Shown here piece by piece: positions 1 to 5,756 of a stretch of 6,512 bases of DNA. The notes beneath the pieces are model-generated. The model saw only the letters and a list, made by a program, of their open reading frames with translations. It searched no databases and was not told the DNA's origin. Origin of the DNA: Bacteroidota bacterium (GTDB lineage: Bacteria > Bacteroidota > Bacteroidia > B-17B0 > Aurantibacillaceae); the NCBI GenBank assembly GCA_005800865.1, contig SYEI01000417.1:1-6512 (forward strand), written 5' to 3'. How positions within the stretch are numbered: the stretch's first letter is position 1; each line of letters opens with the position of its first letter. The position numbers were made by a program, and so were the translations under genes.

Positions 1-2671
1 AATAAAAATCGCCACTTACAATATCTTTTGGTTTATATAATATAAACGCATTTTTTAATTTCGAGAAAATTAAATCTTTGGATGGTAAAATTGCTTCTTG
101 AATACGTTTAGCATATTCGATGCTACTTGTAATGTCTCTGTTTTTTTCTGCTAATTCTTTTGTTCTTTCAAATACTTTATTTTCAAGAATCTTATTTTCT
201 TTTTTAATAATATTTGTTCTGTATCTGAAAAATCCTACTACAGAAGCAAAAACAACAATTCCTGAAATTATGTAAAACCACATTGTTTTCCACCAAGGTG
301 GAATTACTTTAATGGTAATCTCATAAGGTGTTTCACTCCAAACCCCATCACTATTAGTTGCTTTAATTTTAAAGGTGTAAGTGCCGCCAGGAAGTTCTGT
401 ATAAGATGCGTATCTAACATCAGAAGGAGAGGACCAATCTCGGTCATAACCTTCTAGTATGTACATGAATTTATTTTTTTCAGGTGATATATAATCTAGT
501 GTAACAAACTGAAACGTAAAGTAATTTTCTTTATAAGATAGTTCAATGTACTTTTTAAAGAGAATACTACTATCTGTTGCTACGTCTTTTCCTTGTCGGC
601 CAAATGAATAAATATAAGAGTTGGGTGTTGCTCTATTTTCTTTAATTTGACTCGGATCAAAATAGTTTAAGCCGGCTACGCCGCCAACTAAAATTTTTCC
701 ATCAGAACATAAGAAAGAAGCTCCTTGATTAAATTCGCGAGCTTGAATACCATCCTTGGTATTGTAATTTTTAAAAGCGCTCCCATTAATGTTCTCAATA
801 TTTGGATTAAACTTGGTTAAACCAAAGTTAGAAGGAAGCCAAAGATTATTGTTTTTATCAGGAATTGCATCGTATATATAACTATTTGGCAAACCATCTT
901 TTTCTGTATAAACAGTAAATTGCTTCGTTTTATAATCAAATTTATTTAATCCATTATTAGTACTAATCCAATAAAGACCTTTAGAATCTTTGTAAATATT
1001 ATTGACAGAGTTTGAACTAAGCGAGTTTTTATTATCAATATGTTTAAAGGTGGTAACAAATGGTTTTTCTGAATTTGTAATGAAATTTAGAATGCTTAAT
1101 CCACCATTTAAAGTACCAGTCCATATAGTATTGTCTTCTTTATTTTCAAAAATGCAATAAATAGTGTTTGAAGGAAGCCCATTTGATTCTGAATACTGCC
1201 TGTAGCCCATTGTTTTTGGATTAATTGCAAATAGACCAGCAGCAAATGTCCCTGCCCAAATAATGCCATTTTTATCTTGTATTAGTTTTGTAATTGTTCC
1301 GATAGTGCTATTATCGCTTAATATTTGTTTTGATTTTTTTGTTTTTGGATTGTAGATTATAATTCCTTGACCATAACATCCAATCCAAATATTACCCTCC
1401 GAATCTTCTAATAAACTTAAAATAGTTTGAGCTTGGTGCTTTTTTAAAATATCAGAAACATCATTAAACTTTAACGACTTTTCATCTAAAGTAAATAATC
1501 CATCCGCTGTTCCAACCCAAATAGTTTTATCTTTTGTTTGCAAAAATGAATAGACATAATCGTTCGTTAAACCATTGCTTGCATTATAAAGAGGGAATTT
1601 GATTGAAGAAGGAAAATAAATAGAAATTCCTTTGTCCAATGTTCCTACCCATAAATTTTTTCTTTTATCTGTTAATAAAAAATTAATTTTATCATTTGAG
1701 AGTGAGTTTTGATCGAGCTCATTGTTTTTAATTAATGTAGAAGAACCATTGTTTATATTATATTTAATTAAACCTCCCCAAGTTCCCATCCAAATATAAT
1801 TTTCATCCTGATCATTTGAGTATGAAACTATCCTGTTACTGTATCGTGAATCGGAGCCAAAATCAAAGTTGATAATTTTTTCAAACTTCTTTTCATTAGG
1901 ATTAAACACTAAAATACCATCGTCTGAACCGCACCAGATATAACCATTCACTTCAGTAATGCAGCGGATGTTGATTTTTTCGGATATATCAACTTCGTGT
2001 TTTTTAGTTAAAATGTATTTAGGTACTTGGTAGTTAGTAAGTGTTTTTTTGTTAGAGTTATACTCAAAAAAACCATTGCCGTTAGATGCTATATAAATAT
2101 GTTTTTTGGAGTCTTTAAAAATATAGGTTAAATTATCTGCAGATTCAATGTTTTCTGTTTTTACAACAGAGAATTGCTTAGATGCTTTATTAAATATGTT
2201 TAATCCTTCGTCAGTTGCTATTAATATCTCGCTTGAGTTTAAATCAATAATACTTCTTATCGAATTATTTGATAAGGTTTTTGAACCTAATCCAGCTTTG
2301 TAATTCGTAAAGGTTTCTGTATATTTATTATATACTGATAAACCTTGATCATTGGTTCCTACATAAATATAACCTTCATTGTCTTCAAACATGCAGTTAA
2401 TGAAATTGGAGGAGATGGAAGTTTTTGAATTAAGATCTGTTTTAAATATTTTAATATGGTACCCATCGTAGCGATTTAATCCATCCTGAGTTCCAATCCA
2501 AATGAAATCTTGTGAGTCTTGAAATACAGTATTTACCGAACTAGCAGATAAACCTTCATCTATGCTTAAACGTTTGAATTTGATATTTTGAGCATAGCCA
2601 AAAGAAATTGCTAATAGAAATATTAGCGAACACAAAAACATTTTTATCTTTTGGTTGTTGTCTAAAAACAT
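1..2671 (-). CDS. Two-component-regulator-propeller / Y_Y_Y membrane sensor with SpoIIE (RsbU-type PP2C) phosphatase output, C-terminus cut by window edge
   Basis: The frame is open from ATG at 2671 to the left edge, giving 890 residues without a stop. Residues 1-27 form a Sec signal peptide (lysines 8 and 10, hydrophobic core 11-24, likely cleavage GYA|QN). Residues 30 to about 675 carry some 14 propeller repeats of the form IWIGTxxGLxxYN (for example NIWIGCYGQGIIIYNP, TIWTGTLNGGLSILN), enough for two seven-bladed propellers. A Y_Y_Y domain follows (about 727-790, ending VIPPWW), then one membrane helix (about 797-815) and a charged coiled-coil linker (about 816-848). The motif SIEYAKRIQEAILP (850-863) and the last visible residues SGDFY (886-890, with the conserved metal-binding Asp888) mark the start of a SpoIIE/PP2C serine phosphatase, so the output is probably not a histidine kinase. 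The periplasmic propellers presumably sense a ligand; its identity and the phosphatase substrate cannot be read here. Met11 (ATG at 2641) is an alternative start, but Met1 supplies the positively charged n-region. Confidence 0.9.
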   Translation of the reverse strand, partial: MFLDNNQKIKMFLCSLIFLLAISFGYAQNIKFKRLSIDEGLSASSVNTVFQDSQDFIWIGTQDGLNRYDGYHIKIFKTDLNSKTSISSNFINCMFEDNEGYIYVGTNDQGLSVYNKYTETFTNYKAGLGSKTLSNNSIRSIIDLNSSEILIATDEGLNIFNKASKQFSVVKTENIESADNLTYIFKDSKKHIYIASNGNGFFEYNSNKKTLTNYQVPKYILTKKHEVDISEKINIRCITEVNGYIWCGSDDGILVFNPNEKKFEKIINFDFGSDSRYSNRIVSYSNDQDENYIWMGTWGGLIKYNINNGSSTLIKNNELDQNSLSNDKINFLLTDKRKNLWVGTLDKGISIYFPSSIKFPLYNASNGLTNDYVYSFLQTKDKTIWVGTADGLFTLDEKSLKFNDVSDILKKHQAQTILSLLEDSEGNIWIGCYGQGIIIYNPKTKKSKQILSDNSTIGTITKLIQDKNGIIWAGTFAAGLFAINPKTMGYRQYSESNGLPSNTIYCIFENKEDNTIWTGTLNGGLSILNFITNSEKPFVTTFKHIDNKNSLSSNSVNNIYKDSKGLYWISTNNGLNKFDYKTKQFTVYTEKDGLPNSYIYDAIPDKNNNLWLPSNFGLTKFNPNIENINGSAFKNYNTKDGIQAREFNQGASFLCSDGKILVGGVAGLNYFDPSQIKENRATPNSYIYSFGRQGKDVATDSSILFKKYIELSYKENYFTFQFVTLDYISPEKNKFMYILEGYDRDWSSPSDVRYASYTELPGGTYTFKIKATNSDGVWSETPYEITIKVIPPWWKTMWFYIISGIVVFASVVGFFRYRTNIIKKENKILENKVFERTKELAEKNRDITSSIEYAKRIQEAILPSKDLIFSKLKNAFILYKPKDIVSGDFY

Positions 2672-2743
2672 AACAAGTGTATAAATTTAATAAAAATTGT
2701 AAACGATTGTTATTTTTTATATTCTTGTATAAATTAACATATA
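2672..2743. promoter_or_regulatory. Divergent intergenic promoter region between the sensor and transporter genes
   Basis: These 72 bases, about 85% A+T, separate two divergently transcribed genes and must hold both promoters unless these lie inside coding sequence. On the plus strand TATTCTTG (2720-2727) is one mismatch from the Bacteroidota -7 element TAnnTTTG, with ATTG (2696-2699) 20 bases upstream as a possible -33 element. This would leave a leader of only about 10 bases before the GTG. On the minus strand TACACTTG, one mismatch from TAnnTTTG, lies almost against the sensor ATG. Used as a -7 element it would place transcription at or past that ATG and favour Met11, so it may be chance. 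No Shine-Dalgarno sequence is seen on either side, which is normal for this phylum. Confidence 0.4.
2678..2735 (+). repeat. Pair of exact 10-bp direct repeats in the divergent intergenic region
   Basis: TGTATAAATT occurs at 2678-2687 and again at 2726-2735, 48 bases apart start to start, near the two ends of the 72-base intergenic region. The copies are identical over 10 bases, but the sequence is AT-rich, so chance repetition is possible. A shared operator for the divergent genes is one reading; nothing else in the sequence supports it. Confidence 0.4.
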
Positions 2744-3409
2744 GTGGATTTAAAGAACAGAAAAGATGTCGTTTTTTTAGTTTTAGCGGGTTTCTTTATT
2801 ACAAATGCTATTGTAGCCGAATTAATTGGAGGTAAATTGGTTCAGTTTTTTGGCTTATTTACCCAAAGCATAGGTATTATATTGTGGCCAGTTATATTTT
2901 TATTAACAGATTTGATTAATGAGTATTATGGTAAAGATGGCGTTAGAAAACTAACCTACATCACGGTTGGTTTAATTTCGTTTACTTTTATTGTTCTTTC
3001 TGTGGCTTTAAGTATTCCCGCCACTTCCTTTTCTCCAGTTTCTGATAGTGTGTTTAATACTATTTTCGGACAATCGCAGTGGATTATTGTTGGTAGTATT
3101 ATTGCGTTTTTATTATCCCAGTTAGTGGATGTGTATGTGTTTTGGATGTTTAAAAAAGCCACGGGCGATAAGCATATTTGGTTGAGAGCAACTGGTAGTA
3201 CTATGGTGAGTCAACTTATTGATACTTTTGTAGTGCAGTTTATTGCTTTTGTATTGCCAGGTAAATGGCCTTTTTCTGAATTTTTGGTAAATGCAAGTTG
3301 GGGTTATGCATTTAAACTATTAGTGGCTTTGGCTTTAATACCAATGATTTACCTTGGACATTATGTTATTGGTAAGTATTTGAAGAAGCATACAACAGTT
3401 ACTATTTAA
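2744..3409 (+). CDS. yhhQ: Queuosine precursor transporter, YhhQ/VUT family
   Basis: This is a 221-residue inner-membrane protein, the same length class as E. coli YhhQ, which imports the queuosine precursors preQ0 and preQ1. About six hydrophobic segments are visible (roughly 10-29, 40-57, 70-92, 113-136, 150-172, 185-210). Family signatures include AELIGGK (25-31), WPVIFLLTDLINEYYGK (48-64), SQLVDVYVFWMFKKATG (125-141) and LRATGSTMVSQLIDTF (147-162), with the acidic and Gln residues in the membrane typical of this family. GTG is the only credible start: an in-frame TAA lies at 2735-2737, and the next Met is residue 135, in the middle of the protein. The gene is divergent from the sensor gene. 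Its TAA directly abuts the stop codon of the convergent dipeptidase gene. The family call is firm; the exact substrate (preQ0, preQ1, queuine or another) is inferred from the family only. Confidence 0.88.
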   Translation: MDLKNRKDVVFLVLAGFFITNAIVAELIGGKLVQFFGLFTQSIGIILWPVIFLLTDLINEYYGKDGVRKLTYITVGLISFTFIVLSVALSIPATSFSPVSDSVFNTIFGQSQWIIVGSIIAFLLSQLVDVYVFWMFKKATGDKHIWLRATGSTMVSQLIDTFVVQFIAFVLPGKWPFSEFLVNASWGYAFKLLVALALIPMIYLGHYVIGKYLKKHTTVTI

Positions 3410-4150
3410 TCACTCAATCAACTCATACCTCGCTGCTGCAGTAACTTTATTCGTAGCATTAAAATGCCACCATTCGGAGGTAATAGTTGTAAAGCCTGCT
3501 TTCATCATCACCGTTCTTAGTAATAAACGATTGTTTAGTGCTTCTTGAGATAATTTTCCATTTTTAACAAATTCCTTTTCTCGTTTAGGTTCGCTTAATT
3601 CACCAAAAAAATCGAAAGCTGTTCCCATATTTAATAAGACATCGTTATCTCCAATAATACCAACGTCAACAGCAGCACCATAATTATGTAATGAAATATC
3701 CGAAGGATGAGCCAGGTAATTAATTTTATCTTTTGCTGGCATATCCAATTCGTCCCACATTTGTTTTTGAATATGTAAAGGTCGCACAGCATCAAATACA
3801 ATAAGGTGATAATTTGGATATTGACTATTTAAAAACTGCTGAGCATTACTTAATTTAATAGCCACTTCGCATGGTAAATAACAATTTTGAAGACCATGAT
3901 ATAAATCTTTATTCAAAAAATTATGTGAGGTAGAGTAGTGGAGTACCACTCGAATATTAGAATCTAAAGAATTAATATTAACTAAGTGTTTAGCAATTAA
4001 CAAAAGTTCTAATGCGCTGGTATCATGCGTTTTGGTTGTAGTTTTAGTAAGTTGTAAAACGGATTCTTTAATTACAGCAAAGCTATTTGGTTTGGTGTTG
4101 GTTGTACAACTCCAGATTAACAAAGAGAAAGCGGCAAACACATATTTCAT
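3410..4150 (-). CDS. VanX/DdpX-like D-alanyl-D-alanine dipeptidase (peptidase M15D), probable lipoprotein
   Basis: This 246-residue protein belongs to the zinc-dependent D-Ala-D-Ala dipeptidase family. The zinc site is clear: SLHNYGAAVD (153-162) supplies His155 and Asp162, and SEWWHF (225-230) supplies catalytic Glu226 and the third ligand His229. FDAVRP (119-124) carries Arg123, matching the transition-state arginine of VanX. The N-terminus MKYVFAAFSLLIWSC resembles a lipoprotein signal with Cys15 as the lipidated residue, although Trp at the -2 position is unusual. A low-complexity stretch of about 45 residues follows before the catalytic domain. The mature enzyme would therefore sit in the periplasm and hydrolyse D-Ala-D-Ala or related dipeptides, perhaps from cell-wall turnover. 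Its ATG shares one base with the stop of the upstream queD-like gene (TAATG), which points to co-transcription and translational coupling. No vanH, vanA or vanRS genes lie nearby, so a resistance role is not supported. Confidence 0.87.
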   Translation of the reverse strand: MKYVFAAFSLLIWSCTTNTKPNSFAVIKESVLQLTKTTTKTHDTSALELLLIAKHLVNINSLDSNIRVVLHYSTSHNFLNKDLYHGLQNCYLPCEVAIKLSNAQQFLNSQYPNYHLIVFDAVRPLHIQKQMWDELDMPAKDKINYLAHPSDISLHNYGAAVDVGIIGDNDVLLNMGTAFDFFGELSEPKREKEFVKNGKLSQEALNNRLLLRTVMMKAGFTTITSEWWHFNATNKVTAAARYELIE

Positions 4151-4560
4151 TATTTTACTGGATACACCACATAGTTACGAGGTGTTTCGTATAAGGTAAT
4201 TTCCAAATCATATTTGATATCAATCTTCACTCGAAGCAATTCATAAATAACTCGAGCAATATTTTCGGCAGTAGGATTTAAGGTTTTAAATTCTACCGTA
4301 TCTAAATTTAAATTTCGGTGATCAAAGCGTTCTATAATTTCATCTTTAATGATGTCATTCAATATTTTTAAATCAAACACATAGCCAGTTTGTTCATCTA
4401 CTTCTCCTACTATTTTTACAATTAAATCGTAATTATGCCCATGATAGTTGGGATTGTTACATAATCCAAATACTTCCTCATTTGTTTTTTCGTCAAATAA
4501 AGGATTATTTAATCGGTGAGCAGAATTAAAATTGGCTTTTCTAAAAACAGCAGTTCTCAT
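4150..4560 (-). CDS. queD: 6-carboxytetrahydropterin synthase / 6-pyruvoyltetrahydropterin synthase family (QueD-like)
   Basis: The product is 136 residues, normal for this T-fold family. QueD converts dihydroneopterin triphosphate to 6-carboxytetrahydropterin, the second step of de novo queuosine synthesis, in the cytoplasm. Zinc ligands are His15 (FNSAHRL), His40 and His42 (YHGHNY). The catalytic Cys is Cys34 in CNNPNYHGHNY, the Asp-His pair is Asp80-His81 (FDHRNLN), and Glu125 in LYETPRN is the pterin-anchoring glutamate. Cys-x5-HGH matches the spacing of animal pyruvoyl-tetrahydropterin synthase, whereas E. coli QueD has Cys-x3-HGH, so a biopterin-type role is not excluded. I start it at ATG 4560 (MRTAVFRKANFNSAHRL) because homologues begin close to this strand. 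An upstream ATG at 4647 would add 29 unrelated residues and overlap the preceding gene. Its stop overlaps the dipeptidase start by one base. Confidence 0.87.
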   Translation of the reverse strand: MRTAVFRKANFNSAHRLNNPLFDEKTNEEVFGLCNNPNYHGHNYDLIVKIVGEVDEQTGYVFDLKILNDIIKDEIIERFDHRNLNLDTVEFKTLNPTAENIARVIYELLRVKIDIKYDLEITLYETPRNYVVYPVK

Positions 4561-4631
4561 TTTATTTTGATTACAAATCGAGTACGAATATACGAATCTA
4601 TGTTTGCATTGTATATTCCTATTATTCCTAA
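4561..4631 (-). promoter_or_regulatory. Intergenic spacer upstream of queD with two pairs of short direct repeats
   Basis: These 71 bases separate the TPR gene stop from the preferred queD start. On the plus strand TACGAATA (4583-4590) is followed immediately by TACGAATC (4591-4598), and ATTCCTA occurs at 4615-4621 and 4624-4630. On the transcribed minus strand TATATTCG (4592-4585) is one mismatch from the TAnnTTTG -7 element, but no TTTG or TTG lies at a suitable distance upstream. I see no strong hairpin with a U-tract. The spacer may hold a weak promoter or operator for queD and the dipeptidase gene, or may simply be read through from the TPR gene. Confidence 0.3.
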
Positions 4632-5690
4632 TCACTGATGTTTGCAATAGGTTTCTATGAGTTGAATGGCCATTTCATCGCCCAAACTATCAGCTTTGTT
4701 TAAATCATCACAGGCGCCATGTTTGTCCTTACTAGCAAACTTTACAGCCGCTCTATTTACAAAAGCACCAGCATAATCGTATTTTAGTTTAATGGCATAA
4801 TCAAAATCCTTTAAGGCTTCAACAAACTGCCTGCTTTCGCCTTTTGCCACACCTCTATAATTATAGCTTACGGGATTCTTAGCATTTAATTTTATGGCAG
4901 TATCAAAATCAACAATAGCTCCTGTGTTATCTCTTGTTTCAATTTTGCAAGCCCCACGAGAAATAAGCGCCCCTTCTTCATCGGGAAAAGCCTCTAAATA
5001 CACATTCCAATCGCTAATCGCATTTTTATAATCTCGCAATTCAAACCTTGCTTTGGCTCTTGTTTTATAGGCGTTGTAATTTGGATTTTCGGCAGGTGCT
5101 AATTTTATGGCTTCTGATAATTCTTTAATACAATAGGCATATTCTTTCATTGCAAAGCGTATTTCCCCTCTCAAATAAAGCACATCCATATATTTTGGCT
5201 TCAAATCTATTGCTCTTAAGCAAGCGTCTAAAGCAGGTTTATAGGCTTTGCCATCATACATTAGTTTTGCCTGGTAGTAAAATAGTTCAGCGTCATCTGT
5301 ATTTAATGCTGCGGCAGAATCCAATGTGGCTTTAGCTTCTTTAAATTTTTTGGTTTCGTAATACAAAATGCCCATGGTTTTTTGGCTTTCGTAATTATCT
5401 GGCGTTATTTTTTGTGCAGCTTGTAAATCTTTTTCTGCGCCTTTGTAATCCTGTGTTTTTAGTTTTGCTAGTGCCATTTTGTTATAAGCTTCTGTATAAT
5501 CAGGCTTTATTTTAATAGCTTTCTTAAAAAGAGTAATCGCGTCCTTGTATTTGGCTGAGTCCAAAAGCTTACAAGCATCTTTGTAAATCTCAACTTCAGC
5601 AGTTTTAGTAGTGTCTTTTTTTTGAGAGAAACAAAACGTAGAACACAGACAAACGAATATGACTAATATTAATGGTTTAATACCGTTCAT
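4632..5690 (-). CDS. Secreted tetratricopeptide-repeat protein with nine TPRs
   Basis: This 352-residue protein begins with a Sec signal peptide (MNGIKPLILVIFVCLCSTFC, cleavage likely after FCFS at about residue 22), so it is exported to the periplasm. About nine consecutive 34-residue TPR units fill residues 33-340. Typical units are near 35-66 (KYKDAITLFKKAIKIKPDY), 67-99, 100-133, 134-167, 168-201, 204-238, 239-272, 273-306 and 307-340. The end GACDDLNKADSLGDEMA plus a Cys-containing final helix is a capping form often seen in Bacteroidota TPR proteins. Such proteins act as protein-binding scaffolds; no catalytic domain is present and the partner is unknown. I start it at ATG 5690; a TTG at 5693, directly before it, is less likely. 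It is first in a same-strand run with queD and the dipeptidase gene, and divergent from the SPFH gene. Confidence 0.85.
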   Translation of the reverse strand: MNGIKPLILVIFVCLCSTFCFSQKKDTTKTAEVEIYKDACKLLDSAKYKDAITLFKKAIKIKPDYTEAYNKMALAKLKTQDYKGAEKDLQAAQKITPDNYESQKTMGILYYETKKFKEAKATLDSAAALNTDDAELFYYQAKLMYDGKAYKPALDACLRAIDLKPKYMDVLYLRGEIRFAMKEYAYCIKELSEAIKLAPAENPNYNAYKTRAKARFELRDYKNAISDWNVYLEAFPDEEGALISRGACKIETRDNTGAIVDFDTAIKLNAKNPVSYNYRGVAKGESRQFVEALKDFDYAIKLKYDYAGAFVNRAAVKFASKDKHGACDDLNKADSLGDEMAIQLIETYCKHQ

Positions 5691-5756
5691 CAAAAAATAT
5701 TTTGTTTTTTGTTTTGGATGACTAAATTTACGTAAACAATTTAAATATTAAAAACT
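5691..5756. promoter_or_regulatory. Divergent intergenic promoter region between the TPR and SPFH genes
   Basis: These 66 bases lie between divergent starts. On the plus strand TTTG (5701-5704), an 18-base spacer and TAAATTTA (5723-5730) resemble the Bacteroidota -33/-7 promoter (TTTG, about 19 bases, TAnnTTTG) with one mismatch at the last -7 base. This would give the SPFH mRNA a leader of roughly 20 bases. TAAATTTA is a perfect palindrome, so the same element reads as a -7-like site on the minus strand, but no well-spaced TTTG supports use in that direction. No Shine-Dalgarno motif precedes either ATG. Confidence 0.4.

Noticed and set aside
1..2671. Annotation of the left-hand gene as a hybrid histidine kinase
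   Set aside because: This was the first guess from the propeller and Y_Y_Y domains. The linker leads into SIEYAKRIQEAILP and SGDFY, which are SpoIIE/PP2C features, not a HisKA dimerisation helix.
2956..3162. Minus-strand open frame of 68 codons
   Set aside because: It lies wholly antisense within the strongly supported YhhQ-family gene, shows no recognisable domain, and its composition follows from the opposite strand.
3410..4150. Vancomycin-resistance vanX cassette
   Set aside because: No vanH, vanA/B ligase or vanRS is present. The protein carries a lipoprotein-like signal, and the neighbours are housekeeping genes, so a chromosomal M15D dipeptidase is the better reading.
4561..4647. Upstream ATG (4647) as the start of the QueD-family gene
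   Set aside because: The extra 29 residues show no resemblance to the family, and the extension overlaps the end of the TPR gene by 16 bases. ATG 4560 gives the standard family N-terminus.
5150..5335. Plus-strand open frame of 61 codons
   Set aside because: It is antisense within the TPR gene, has no family resemblance, and falls opposite a conserved repeat region.
5691..5693. TTG at 5693 as the start of the TPR gene
   Set aside because: An ATG follows immediately at 5690 and gives an ordinary signal peptide; ATG is preferred over TTG.
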